Assembly: GCA_037389465.1 (NCBI GenBank)
Contig: JAZARR010000170.1
Location: forward strand, 1-64,000
DNA: 64,000 nt
Direction of reading: 5' to 3'
Source: Baylisascaris procyonis
Lineage: Eukaryota > Nematoda > Chromadorea > Rhabditida > Ascarididae
Positions 33,801 to 46,823 of the stretch are shown one piece after another; positions within the stretch are counted from its first letter, which is position 1; each line of letters begins with the position of its first letter. Position numbers and translations under genes: made by a program. The notes under the pieces are model-generated. The model worked only from the letters and a program-made list of their open reading frames with translations. It did no database searches and had not been told where the DNA came from.

Positions 33801-36800
33801 GCCTAAGCCTAAGCCTAAGCCTAAGCCTAAGCCTAAGCCTAAGCCTAAGCCTAAGCCTAAGCCTAAGCCTAAGCCTAAGCCTAAGCCTAAGCCTAAGCCT
33901 AAGCCTAAGCCTAAGCCTAAGCCTAAGCCTAAGCCTAAGCCTAAGCCTAAGCCTAAGCCTAAGCCTAAGCCTAAGCCTAAGCCTAAGCCTAAGCCTAAGC
34001 CTAAGCCTAAGCCTAAGCCTAAGCCTAAGCCTAAGCCTAAGCCTAAGCCTAAGCCTAAGCCTAAGCCTAAGCCTAAGCCTAAGCCTAAGCCTAAGCCTAA
34101 GCCTAAGCCTAAGCCTAAGCCTAAGCCTAAGCCTAAGCCTAAGCCTAAGCCTAAGCCTAAGCCTAAGCCTAAGCCTAAGCCTAAGCCTAAGCCTAAGCCT
34201 AAGCCTAAGCCTAAGCCTAAGCCTAAGCCTAAGCCTAAGCCTAAGCCTAAGCCTAAGCCTAAGCCTAAGCCTAAGCCTAAGCCTAAGCCTAAGCCTAAGC
34301 CTAAGCCTAAGCCTAAGCCTAAGCCTAAGCCTAAGCCTAAGCCTAAGCCTAAGCCTAAGCCTAAGCCTAAGCCTAAGCCTAAGCCTAAGCCTAAGCCTAA
34401 GCCTAAGCCTAAGCCTAAGCCTAAGCCTAAGCCTAAGCCTAAGCCTAAGCCTAAGCCTAAGCCTAAGCCTAAGCCTAAGCCTAAGCCTAAGCCTAAGCCT
34501 AAGCCTAAGCCTAAGCCTAAGCCTAAGCCTAAGCCTAAGCCTAAGCCTAAGCCTAAGCCTAAGCCTAAGCCTAAGCCTAAGCCTAAGCCTAAGCCTAAGC
34601 CTAAGCCTAAGCCTAAGCCTAAGCCTAAGCCTAAGCCTAAGCCTAAGCCTAAGCCTAAGCCTAAGCCTAAGCCTAAGCCTAAGCCTAAGCCTAAGCCTAA
34701 GCCTAAGCCTAAGCCTAAGCCTAAGCCTAAGCCTAAGCCTAAGCCTAAGCCTAAGCCTAAGCCTAAGCCTAAGCCTAAGCCTAAGCCTAAGCCTAAGCCT
34801 AAGCCTAAGCCTAAGCCTAAGCCTAAGCCTAAGCCTAAGCCTAAGCCTAAGCCTAAGCCTAAGCCTAAGCCTAAGCCTAAGCCTAAGCCTAAGCCTAAGC
34901 CTAAGCCTAAGCCTAAGCCTAAGCCTAAGCCTAAGCCTAAGCCTAAGCCTAAGCCTAAGCCTAAGCCTAAGCCTAAGCCTAAGCCTAAGCCTAAGCCTAA
35001 GCCTAAGCCTAAGCCTAAGCCTAAGCCTAAGCCTAAGCCTAAGCCTAAGCCTAAGCCTAAGCCTAAGCCTAAGCCTAAGCCTAAGCCTAAGCCTAAGCCT
35101 AAGCCTAAGCCTAAGCCTAAGCCTAAGCCTAAGCCTAAGCCTAAGCCTAAGCCTAAGCCTAAGCCTAAGCCTAAGCCTAAGCCTAAGCCTAAGCCTAAGC
35201 CTAAGCCTAAGCCTAAGCCTAAGCCTAAGCCTAAGCCTAAGCCTAAGCCTAAGCCTAAGCCTAAGCCTAAGCCTAAGCCTAAGCCTAAGCCTAAGCCTAA
35301 GCCTAAGCCTAAGCCTAAGCCTAAGCCTAAGCCTAAGCCTAAGCCTAAGCCTAAGCCTAAGCCTAAGCCTAAGCCTAAGCCTAAGCCTAAGCCTAAGCCT
35401 AAGCCTAAGCCTAAGCCTAAGCCTAAGCCTAAGCCTAAGCCTAAGCCTAAGCCTAAGCCTAAGCCTAAGCCTAAGCCTAAGCCTAAGCCTAAGCCTAAGC
35501 CTAAGCCTAAGCCTAAGCCTAAGCCTAAGCCTAAGCCTAAGCCTAAGCCTAAGCCTAAGCCTAAGCCTAAGCCTAAGCCTAAGCCTAAGCCTAAGCCTAA
35601 GCCTAAGCCTAAGCCTAAGCCTAAGCCTAAGCCTAAGCCTAAGCCTAAGCCTAAGCCTAAGCCTAAGCCTAAGCCTAAGCCTAAGCCTAAGCCTAAGCCT
35701 AAGCCTAAGCCTAAGCCTAAGCCTAAGCCTAAGCCTAAGCCTAAGCCTAAGCCTAAGCCTAAGCCTAAGCCTAAGCCTAAGCCTAAGCCTAAGCCTAAGC
35801 CTAAGCCTAAGCCTAAGCCTAAGCCTAAGCCTAAGCCTAAGCCTAAGCCTAAGCCTAAGCCTAAGCCTAAGCCTAAGCCTAAGCCTAAGCCTAAGCCTAA
35901 GCCTAAGCCTAAGCCTAAGCCTAAGCCTAAGCCTAAGCCTAAGCCTAAGCCTAAGCCTAAGCCTAAGCCTAAGCCTAAGCCTAAGCCTAAGCCTAAGCCT
36001 AAGCCTAAGCCTAAGCCTAAGCCTAAGCCTAAGCCTAAGCCTAAGCCTAAGCCTAAGCCTAAGCCTAAGCCTAAGCCTAAGCCTAAGCCTAAGCCTAAGC
36101 CTAAGCCTAAGCCTAAGCCTAAGCCTAAGCCTAAGCCTAAGCCTAAGCCTAAGCCTAAGCCTAAGCCTAAGCCTAAGCCTAAGCCTAAGCCTAAGCCTAA
36201 GCCTAAGCCTAAGCCTAAGCCTAAGCCTAAGCCTAAGCCTAAGCCTAAGCCTAAGCCTAAGCCTAAGCCTAAGCCTAAGCCTAAGCCTAAGCCTAAGCCT
36301 AAGCCTAAGCCTAAGCCTAAGCCTAAGCCTAAGCCTAAGCCTAAGCCTAAGCCTAAGCCTAAGCCTAAGCCTAAGCCTAAGCCTAAGCCTAAGCCTAAGC
36401 CTAAGCCTAAGCCTAAGCCTAAGCCTAAGCCTAAGCCTAAGCCTAAGCCTAAGCCTAAGCCTAAGCCTAAGCCTAAGCCTAAGCCTAAGCCTAAGCCTAA
36501 GCCTAAGCCTAAGCCTAAGCCTAAGCCTAAGCCTAAGCCTAAGCCTAAGCCTAAGCCTAAGCCTAAGCCTAAGCCTAAGCCTAAGCCTAAGCCTAAGCCT
36601 AAGCCTAAGCCTAAGCCTAAGCCTAAGCCTAAGCCTAAGCCTAAGCCTAAGCCTAAGCCTAAGCCTAAGCCTAAGCCTAAGCCTAAGCCTAAGCCTAAGC
36701 CTAAGCCTAAGCCTAAGCCTAAGCCTAAGCCTAAGCCTAAGCCTAAGCCTAAGCCTAAGCCTAAGCCTAAGCCTAAGCCTAAGCCTAAGCCTAAGCCTAA

Positions 36801-39800
36801 GCCTAAGCCTAAGCCTAAGCCTAAGCCTAAGCCTAAGCCTAAGCCTAAGCCTAAGCCTAAGCCTAAGCCTAAGCCTAAGCCTAAGCCTAAGCCTAAGCCT
36901 AAGCCTAAGCCTAAGCCTAAGCCTAAGCCTAAGCCTAAGCCTAAGCCTAAGCCTAAGCCTAAGCCTAAGCCTAAGCCTAAGCCTAAGCCTAAGCCTAAGC
37001 CTAAGCCTAAGCCTAAGCCTAAGCCTAAGCCTAAGCCTAAGCCTAAGCCTAAGCCTAAGCCTAAGCCTAAGCCTAAGCCTAAGCCTAAGCCTAAGCCTAA
37101 GCCTAAGCCTAAGCCTAAGCCTAAGCCTAAGCCTAAGCCTAAGCCTAAGCCTAAGCCTAAGCCTAAGCCTAAGCCTAAGCCTAAGCCTAAGCCTAAGCCT
37201 AAGCCTAAGCCTAAGCCTAAGCCTAAGCCTAAGCCTAAGCCTAAGCCTAAGCCTAAGCCTAAGCCTAAGCCTAAGCCTAAGCCTAAGCCTAAGCCTAAGC
37301 CTAAGCCTAAGCCTAAGCCTAAGCCTAAGCCTAAGCCTAAGCCTAAGCCTAAGCCTAAGCCTAAGCCTAAGCCTAAGCCTAAGCCTAAGCCTAAGCCTAA
37401 GCCTAAGCCTAAGCCTAAGCCTAAGCCTAAGCCTAAGCCTAAGCCTAAGCCTAAGCCTAAGCCTAAGCCTAAGCCTAAGCCTAAGCCTAAGCCTAAGCCT
37501 AAGCCTAAGCCTAAGCCTAAGCCTAAGCCTAAGCCTAAGCCTAAGCCTAAGCCTAAGCCTAAGCCTAAGCCTAAGCCTAAGCCTAAGCCTAAGCCTAAGC
37601 CTAAGCCTAAGCCTAAGCCTAAGCCTAAGCCTAAGCCTAAGCCTAAGCCTAAGCCTAAGCCTAAGCCTAAGCCTAAGCCTAAGCCTAAGCCTAAGCCTAA
37701 GCCTAAGCCTAAGCCTAAGCCTAAGCCTAAGCCTAAGCCTAAGCCTAAGCCTAAGCCTAAGCCTAAGCCTAAGCCTAAGCCTAAGCCTAAGCCTAAGCCT
37801 AAGCCTAAGCCTAAGCCTAAGCCTAAGCCTAAGCCTAAGCCTAAGCCTAAGCCTAAGCCTAAGCCTAAGCCTAAGCCTAAGCCTAAGCCTAAGCCTAAGC
37901 CTAAGCCTAAGCCTAAGCCTAAGCCTAAGCCTAAGCCTAAGCCTAAGCCTAAGCCTAAGCCTAAGCCTAAGCCTAAGCCTAAGCCTAAGCCTAAGCCTAA
38001 GCCTAAGCCTAAGCCTAAGCCTAAGCCTAAGCCTAAGCCTAAGCCTAAGCCTAAGCCTAAGCCTAAGCCTAAGCCTAAGCCTAAGCCTAAGCCTAAGCCT
38101 AAGCCTAAGCCTAAGCCTAAGCCTAAGCCTAAGCCTAAGCCTAAGCCTAAGCCTAAGCCTAAGCCTAAGCCTAAGCCTAAGCCTAAGCCTAAGCCTAAGC
38201 CTAAGCCTAAGCCTAAGCCTAAGCCTAAGCCTAAGCCTAAGCCTAAGCCTAAGCCTAAGCCTAAGCCTAAGCCTAAGCCTAAGCCTAAGCCTAAGCCTAA
38301 GCCTAAGCCTAAGCCTAAGCCTAAGCCTAAGCCTAAGCCTAAGCCTAAGCCTAAGCCTAAGCCTAAGCCTAAGCCTAAGCCTAAGCCTAAGCCTAAGCCT
38401 AAGCCTAAGCCTAAGCCTAAGCCTAAGCCTAAGCCTAAGCCTAAGCCTAAGCCTAAGCCTAAGCCTAAGCCTAAGCCTAAGCCTAAGCCTAAGCCTAAGC
38501 CTAAGCCTAAGCCTAAGCCTAAGCCTAAGCCTAAGCCTAAGCCTAAGCCTAAGCCTAAGCCTAAGCCTAAGCCTAAGCCTAAGCCTAAGCCTAAGCCTAA
38601 GCCTAAGCCTAAGCCTAAGCCTAAGCCTAAGCCTAAGCCTAAGCCTAAGCCTAAGCCTAAGCCTAAGCCTAAGCCTAAGCCTAAGCCTAAGCCTAAGCCT
38701 AAGCCTAAGCCTAAGCCTAAGCCTAAGCCTAAGCCTAAGCCTAAGCCTAAGCCTAAGCCTAAGCCTAAGCCTAAGCCTAAGCCTAAGCCTAAGCCTAAGC
38801 CTAAGCCTAAGCCTAAGCCTAAGCCTAAGCCTAAGCCTAAGCCTAAGCCTAAGCCTAAGCCTAAGCCTAAGCCTAAGCCTAAGCCTAAGCCTAAGCCTAA
38901 GCCTAAGCCTAAGCCTAAGCCTAAGCCTAAGCCTAAGCCTAAGCCTAAGCCTAAGCCTAAGCCTAAGCCTAAGCCTAAGCCTAAGCCTAAGCCTAAGCCT
39001 AAGCCTAAGCCTAAGCCTAAGCCTAAGCCTAAGCCTAAGCCTAAGCCTAAGCCTAAGCCTAAGCCTAAGCCTAAGCCTAAGCCTAAGCCTAAGCCTAAGC
39101 CTAAGCCTAAGCCTAAGCCTAAGCCTAAGCCTAAGCCTAAGCCTAAGCCTAAGCCTAAGCCTAAGCCTAAGCCTAAGCCTAAGCCTAAGCCTAAGCCTAA
39201 GCCTAAGCCTAAGCCTAAGCCTAAGCCTAAGCCTAAGCCTAAGCCTAAGCCTAAGCCTAAGCCTAAGCCTAAGCCTAAGCCTAAGCCTAAGCCTAAGCCT
39301 AAGCCTAAGCCTAAGCCTAAGCCTAAGCCTAAGCCTAAGCCTAAGCCTAAGCCTAAGCCTAAGCCTAAGCCTAAGCCTAAGCCTAAGCCTAAGCCTAAGC
39401 CTAAGCCTAAGCCTAAGCCTAAGCCTAAGCCTAAGCCTAAGCCTAAGCCTAAGCCTAAGCCTAAGCCTAAGCCTAAGCCTAAGCCTAAGCCTAAGCCTAA
39501 GCCTAAGCCTAAGCCTAAGCCTAAGCCTAAGCCTAAGCCTAAGCCTAAGCCTAAGCCTAAGCCTAAGCCTAAGCCTAAGCCTAAGCCTAAGCCTAAGCCT
39601 AAGCCTAAGCCTAAGCCTAAGCCTAAGCCTAAGCCTAAGCCTAAGCCTAAGCCTAAGCCTAAGCCTAAGCCTAAGCCTAAGCCTAAGCCTAAGCCTAAGC
39701 CTAAGCCTAAGCCTAAGCCTAAGCCTAAGCCTAAGCCTAAGCCTAAGCCTAAGCCTAAGCCTAAGCCTAAGCCTAAGCCTAAGCCTAAGCCTAAGCCTAA

Positions 39801-42800
39801 GCCTAAGCCTAAGCCTAAGCCTAAGCCTAAGCCTAAGCCTAAGCCTAAGCCTAAGCCTAAGCCTAAGCCTAAGCCTAAGCCTAAGCCTAAGCCTAAGCCT
39901 AAGCCTAAGCCTAAGCCTAAGCCTAAGCCTAAGCCTAAGCCTAAGCCTAAGCCTAAGCCTAAGCCTAAGCCTAAGCCTAAGCCTAAGCCTAAGCCTAAGC
40001 CTAAGCCTAAGCCTAAGCCTAAGCCTAAGCCTAAGCCTAAGCCTAAGCCTAAGCCTAAGCCTAAGCCTAAGCCTAAGCCTAAGCCTAAGCCTAAGCCTAA
40101 GCCTAAGCCTAAGCCTAAGCCTAAGCCTAAGCCTAAGCCTAAGCCTAAGCCTAAGCCTAAGCCTAAGCCTAAGCCTAAGCCTAAGCCTAAGCCTAAGCCT
40201 AAGCCTAAGCCTAAGCCTAAGCCTAAGCCTAAGCCTAAGCCTAAGCCTAAGCCTAAGCCTAAGCCTAAGCCTAAGCCTAAGCCTAAGCCTAAGCCTAAGC
40301 CTAAGCCTAAGCCTAAGCCTAAGCCTAAGCCTAAGCCTAAGCCTAAGCCTAAGCCTAAGCCTAAGCCTAAGCCTAAGCCTAAGCCTAAGCCTAAGCCTAA
40401 GCCTAAGCCTAAGCCTAAGCCTAAGCCTAAGCCTAAGCCTAAGCCTAAGCCTAAGCCTAAGCCTAAGCCTAAGCCTAAGCCTAAGCCTAAGCCTAAGCCT
40501 AAGCCTAAGCCTAAGCCTAAGCCTAAGCCTAAGCCTAAGCCTAAGCCTAAGCCTAAGCCTAAGCCTAAGCCTAAGCCTAAGCCTAAGCCTAAGCCTAAGC
40601 CTAAGCCTAAGCCTAAGCCTAAGCCTAAGCCTAAGCCTAAGCCTAAGCCTAAGCCTAAGCCTAAGCCTAAGCCTAAGCCTAAGCCTAAGCCTAAGCCTAA
40701 GCCTAAGCCTAAGCCTAAGCCTAAGCCTAAGCCTAAGCCTAAGCCTAAGCCTAAGCCTAAGCCTAAGCCTAAGCCTAAGCCTAAGCCTAAGCCTAAGCCT
40801 AAGCCTAAGCCTAAGCCTAAGCCTAAGCCTAAGCCTAAGCCTAAGCCTAAGCCTAAGCCTAAGCCTAAGCCTAAGCCTAAGCCTAAGCCTAAGCCTAAGC
40901 CTAAGCCTAAGCCTAAGCCTAAGCCTAAGCCTAAGCCTAAGCCTAAGCCTAAGCCTAAGCCTAAGCCTAAGCCTAAGCCTAAGCCTAAGCCTAAGCCTAA
41001 GCCTAAGCCTAAGCCTAAGCCTAAGCCTAAGCCTAAGCCTAAGCCTAAGCCTAAGCCTAAGCCTAAGCCTAAGCCTAAGCCTAAGCCTAAGCCTAAGCCT
41101 AAGCCTAAGCCTAAGCCTAAGCCTAAGCCTAAGCCTAAGCCTAAGCCTAAGCCTAAGCCTAAGCCTAAGCCTAAGCCTAAGCCTAAGCCTAAGCCTAAGC
41201 CTAAGCCTAAGCCTAAGCCTAAGCCTAAGCCTAAGCCTAAGCCTAAGCCTAAGCCTAAGCCTAAGCCTAAGCCTAAGCCTAAGCCTAAGCCTAAGCCTAA
41301 GCCTAAGCCTAAGCCTAAGCCTAAGCCTAAGCCTAAGCCTAAGCCTAAGCCTAAGCCTAAGCCTAAGCCTAAGCCTAAGCCTAAGCCTAAGCCTAAGCCT
41401 AAGCCTAAGCCTAAGCCTAAGCCTAAGCCTAAGCCTAAGCCTAAGCCTAAGCCTAAGCCTAAGCCTAAGCCTAAGCCTAAGCCTAAGCCTAAGCCTAAGC
41501 CTAAGCCTAAGCCTAAGCCTAAGCCTAAGCCTAAGCCTAAGCCTAAGCCTAAGCCTAAGCCTAAGCCTAAGCCTAAGCCTAAGCCTAAGCCTAAGCCTAA
41601 GCCTAAGCCTAAGCCTAAGCCTAAGCCTAAGCCTAAGCCTAAGCCTAAGCCTAAGCCTAAGCCTAAGCCTAAGCCTAAGCCTAAGCCTAAGCCTAAGCCT
41701 AAGCCTAAGCCTAAGCCTAAGCCTAAGCCTAAGCCTAAGCCTAAGCCTAAGCCTAAGCCTAAGCCTAAGCCTAAGCCTAAGCCTAAGCCTAAGCCTAAGC
41801 CTAAGCCTAAGCCTAAGCCTAAGCCTAAGCCTAAGCCTAAGCCTAAGCCTAAGCCTAAGCCTAAGCCTAAGCCTAAGCCTAAGCCTAAGCCTAAGCCTAA
41901 GCCTAAGCCTAAGCCTAAGCCTAAGCCTAAGCCTAAGCCTAAGCCTAAGCCTAAGCCTAAGCCTAAGCCTAAGCCTAAGCCTAAGCCTAAGCCTAAGCCT
42001 AAGCCTAAGCCTAAGCCTAAGCCTAAGCCTAAGCCTAAGCCTAAGCCTAAGCCTAAGCCTAAGCCCTAAGCCTAAGCCCTAAGCCTAAGCCTAAGCCTAA
42101 GCCTAAGCCCTAAGCCTAAGCCTAAGCCTAAGCCTAAGCCTAAGCCTAAGCCTAAGCCTAAGCCTAAGCCTAAGCCTAAGCCTAAGCCTAAGCCTAAGCC
42201 TAAGCCTAAGCCTAAGCCTAAGCCTAAGCCTAAGCCTAAGCCTAAGCCTAAGCCTAAGCCTAAGCCTAAGCCTAAGCCTAAGCCTAAGCCTAAGCCTAAG
42301 CCTAAGCCTAAGCCTAAGCCTAAGCCTAAGCCTAAGCCTAAGCCTAAGCCTAAGCCTAAGCCTAAGCCTAAGCCTAAGCCTAAGCCTAAGCCTAAGCCTA
42401 AGCCTAAGCCTAAGCCTAAGCCTAAGCCTAAGCCTAAGCCTAAGCCTAAGCCTAAGCCTAAGCCTAAGCCTAAGCCTAAGCCTAAGCCTAAGCCTAAGCC
42501 TAAGCCTAAGCCTAAGCCTAAGCCTAAGCCTAAGCCTAAGCCTAAGCCTAAGCCTAAGCCTAAGCCTAAGCCTAAGCCTAAGCCTAAGCCTAAGCCTAAG
42601 CCTAAGCCTAAGCCTAAGCCTAAGCCTAAGCCTAAGCCTAAGCCTAAGCCTAAGCCTAAGCCTAAGCCTAAGCCTAAGCCTAAGCCTAAGCCTAAGCCTA
42701 AGCCTAAGCCTAAGCCTAAGCCTAAGCCTAAGCCTAAGCCTAAGCCTAAGCCTAAGCCTAAGCCTAAGCCTAAGCCTAAGCCTAAGCCTAAGCCTAAGCC

Positions 42801-44327
42801 TAAGCCTAAGCCTAAGCCTAAGCCTAAGCCTAAGCCTAAGCCTAAGCCTAAGCCTAAGCCTAAGCCTAAGCCTAAGCCTAAGCCTAAGCCTAAGCCTAAG
42901 CCTAAGCCTAAGCCTAAGCCTAAGCCTAAGCCTAAGCCTAAGCCTAAGCCTAAGCCTAAGCCTAAGCCTAAGCCTAAGCCTAAGCCTAAGCCTAAGCCTA
43001 AGCCTAAGCCTAAGCCTAAGCCTAAGCCTAAGCCTAAGCCTAAGCCTAAGCCTAAGCCTAAGCCTAAGCCTAAGCCTAAGCCTAAGCCTAAGCCTAAGCC
43101 TAAGCCTAAGCCTAAGCCTAAGCCTAAGCCTAAGCCTAAGCCTAAGCCTAAGCCTAAGCCTAAGCCTAAGCCTAAGCCTAAGCCTAAGCCTAAGCCTAAG
43201 CCTAAGCCTAAGCCTAAGCCTAAGCCTAAGCCTAAGCCTAAGCCTAAGCCTAAGCCTAAGCCTAAGCCTAAGCCTAAGCCTAAGCCTAAGCCTAAGCCTA
43301 AGCCTAAGCCTAAGCCTAAGCCTAAGCCTAAGCCTAAGCCTAAGCCTAAGCCTAAGCCTAAGCCTAAGCCTAAGCCTAAGCCTAAGCCTAAGCCTAAGCC
43401 TAAGCCTAAGCCTAAGCCTAAGCCTAAGCCTAAGCCTAAGCCTAAGCCTAAGCCTAAGCCTAAGCCTAAGCCTAAGCCTAAGCCTAAGCCTAAGCCTAAG
43501 CCTAAGCCTAAGCCTAAGCCTAAGCCTAAGCCTAAGCCTAAGCCTAAGCCTAAGCCTAAGCCTAAGCCTAAGCCTAAGCCTAAGCCTAAGCCTAAGCCTA
43601 AGCCTAAGCCTAAGCCTAAGCCTAAGCCTAAGCCTAAGCCTAAGCCTAAGCCTAAGCCTAAGCCTAAGCCTAAGCCTAAGCCTAAGCCTAAGCCTAAGCC
43701 TAAGCCTAAGCCTAAGCCTAAGCCTAAGCCTAAGCCTAAGCCTAAGCCTAAGCCTAAGCCTAAGCCTAAGCCTAAGCCTAAGCCTAAGCCTAAGCCTAAG
43801 CCTAAGCCTAAGCCTAAGCCTAAGCCTAAGCCTAAGCCTAAGCCTAAGCCTAAGCCTAAGCCTAAGCCTAAGCCTAAGCCTAAGCCTAAGCCTAAGCCTA
43901 AGCCTAAGCCTAAGCCTAAGCCTAAGCCTAAGCCTAAGCCTAAGCCTAAGCCTAAGCCTAAGCCTAAGCCTAAGCCTAAGCCTAAGCCTAAGCCTAAGCC
44001 TAAGCCTAAGCCTAAGCCTAAGCCTAAGCCTAAGCCTAAGCCTAAGCCTAAGCCTAAGCCTAAGCCTAAGCCTAAGCCTAAGCCTAAGCCTAAGCCTAAG
44101 CCTAAGCCTAAGCCTAAGCCTAAGCCTAAGCCTAAGCCTAAGCCTAAGCCTAAGCCTAAGCCTAAGCCTAAGCCTAAGCCTAAGCCTAAGCCTAAGCCTA
44201 AGCCTAAGCCTAAGCCTAAGCCTAAGCCTAAGCCTAAGCCTAAGCCTAAGCCTAAGCCTAAGCCTAAGCCTAAGCCTAAGCCTAAGCCTAAGCCTAAGCC
44301 TAAGCCTAAGCCTAAGCCTAAGCCTAA
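27868..44327 (-). repeat. Telomere array (GCCTAA)n, right (TTAGGC on the minus strand)
   Basis: About 16.46 kb, near 2,740 hexamers. Phase breaks occur near 28261, 28317 and 28369, close to the junction, and at about 42065-42110 (three GCCCTAA forms), some 2.2 kb from the subtelomere. The stretch between, about 13.7 kb, is free of visible variants. The breaks are not mirrored in the left array, so the two arrays are not exact copies of one molecule as given. Confidence 0.98.
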
Positions 44328-46823
44328 GTGTCCCCAGCCAATGCCTAAGTCCCCAGTCTTACCGCTAAGGGCCAACGGCTCACGGCTAGAGCTAACCGCT
44401 AACGGCTAAATGACTAAGTCCTCAGACAATGCTTTAGTGCTCAGTCAATGCTCTACCCCTCAGTCATTTCTTAAGTCCTCAGCCAATTCTTCAGTCCTCA
44501 GTCAATGCTTAACTCCTTAGTCAATTCTCAATGCTTAAGTCCTCAGTCAATGCTTAAGTCCTCAGTCAATGCTTAAGTCGTCAGTCAATGCTTAAGTCCT
44601 CACTCAGTGTTTCAGTCCTCAGTCAATTCTCAATTTTTCACTCCTCACTCAATGTTTAAGTCCTCAGTCAATGCTGAAGCCCTCAGTCATTTATCAATGC
44701 TTAAGTCCTCCGTCAACGGTTAAGTCCTCAGTCAATGCTAAAGTCTTCAGTCAATTCTAAGTCCACAGTCAATGGTCAAGTCCTCAGTCAATGCTTAAGT
44801 CCTGAGTCACTGCTTAAGTCCTCAGTCAATGCTTAAGTTCTCTGCCAATGCTTAAGTAATCAGTCAATGCCTAAGTCCTCATCCAATGCCTAAGCCCTCA
44901 TCCAATGCCTAAGTCCTCAGCCAATGCCTAAATCCTCAGTCAATGCCTAACTCCTCAGCCAATGCTTCAGTCCTCAGTCAATGCTTCAGTCCTCAGTCAA
45001 TGCTTAAGTCCTCAGTCAATGCTTAAGTCCTCATTCAATGCTCAAGTCCTCATTCAATGCCCAAGTCTTCAGCCAATGCCTAAGTCCTCACCCTTATGGC
45101 TAAGGGCCAACGGGTAACGGCTAAATGCCTAACTCCTCAGCCAATGCCTAGGTCCTCAGCCAATGCCTAAGTCTTCAGCCAGCCTAAGTCCTCAGCCAGC
45201 CCAAGTCCTCAGCCTTACGGCCAGGGCCAACGGCTAACGGCTAGGGCCATCGGCTAACGGCTAGGGCCAACGGCTATCGGCTAGGGCCAACGGCTAACGG
45301 CTAGGGCCAACGGCTAACGGCTGAATGCCTAAGTCCTCAGCCAATGTCTAACTCATCAGCCAATGAATAACTCCTCACCCAATGAATAAATCCTCATACA
45401 ATGCCTAAGTTCTCAGTCTAAGCCTAAGTCGTCAGCCAATGCCTAAGTCCTCAGCCTTACGGGTAAGGGCCAACTGCTAACGGCTAGGGCCAACGGCTAA
45501 CGGCTAAATGCCTAAGTCCTCAGCAAATGCCTAAGTCCTCAGCCAATGCCTAAGTCCTCAGCAAATGCCTAAGTCCTGAGCCAATGCCTAAGTCCTCAGC
45601 CAATGCCTAACTCCTCAGCCAGCCTAAGTCCTCAGCCAATGGCTTAGTCCTCAGCCTTACGGCTAAGGCCAACGGCTAACGGCTAGGGCCAACGGCTAAC
45701 GGCGAGGGGCCAACGGCTAACGGCTAGGGCCAACGGCTAACGGCTAGGGCCAACGGTTAACGGCTAGGGCGAACGGCTAGCGGATGAATGCCTAAGTCCT
45801 CAGCCTTAGGCCTAAGGGCCAACTGCTAACGGCTAGGGCCAACGGCTAACGGCTAAATGCCTAAGTCCTCAGCCAATGCCTAAGTCCTCATCCAATGCCT
45901 AAGTCCTCAGCCAATGCCTAAGTTCTCAGCCAATGCCTAAGTCCTCAGCCAATGCCTAAGTCCTCAGCCGATGCCTTAGTCCTCAGCCTTACAGTTAAGG
46001 CCAACGGCTAACGATTACGGCCAACGGTTAACGGCTGAATGCCTAGGTCCTCAGCCAATGCCTAAGTCCTCAGCCAATGCCTAAGTCCTCAGCCAATGCC
46101 TAAGTCCTCAGCCGATGCCTAAGTCCTCAGCCTTACGGCTAGGGACAACGGCTAACGACTACGGCCAACGGTTAACGGCTGAATGCCTAGGTCCTCAGCC
46201 AATGCCTATGTCCTCAGCCAATGAATAAGTCCTCATCCAATAGCTAAGTTCTCAGCCAATGCCTAAGTTCTCAGCCTTACGGCTAAGGGCCAACGACTAA
46301 CGATTACGGCCAACGGCTAACGGCCAAATGCCTAAGTCCTCAGCCAATGCGTAGGTCCTCAACCAATGCCTAAGTCCTCAGCCAGCCTAAGTCCTTAGCC
46401 AATGTCTAAGTCCTCAGCCTTACGGCTAGGGCCAACGACTAACGGCTAGGGCCAACGGCTAACGGCTGAATGCCTAAGTCCTCAGCCTTAGGGCTAAGGG
46501 CCAACTGCTAACGGCTAGGGCCAACGGCTAACGGCTAAATGCCTAAGTCCTCAGCCAATGCCTAAGTCCTCAGCCAATGCCTAAGTCCTCAGCCAATGCC
46601 TAAGTCCTCAGCCAATGCCTAAGTCCTCAGCCAATGCCTAAGTCCTCAGCCGATGCCTTAGTCCTCAGCCTTACGGCTAAGGCCAACGGCTAACGGCTAG
46701 GGCCAACGGCTAACGGTTAGGACCAACGGCTAACGGCTAGGGCCAACGGCTAACGGCTAGGGGCAACGGCCTATGGCTAAAAGCCTACCGCAACGGCTTA
46801 CTGCTAATACCCAACGGCTTATC
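44328..46823 (-). repeat. Telomere-associated minisatellite, right arm
   Basis: Inverted copy of 10978-13448, 25 bases longer. It starts GTGTCCCC next to the last GCCTAA, mirroring the left boundary exactly. Units on the plus strand read AATGCCTAAGTCCTCAGCC and GGGCCAACGGCTAACGGCTA. Some unit variants differ from the left arm: the block at about 46650 has a GCCGATGCCTTAG form where the corresponding left block near 11130 has the common form. Confidence 0.93.
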
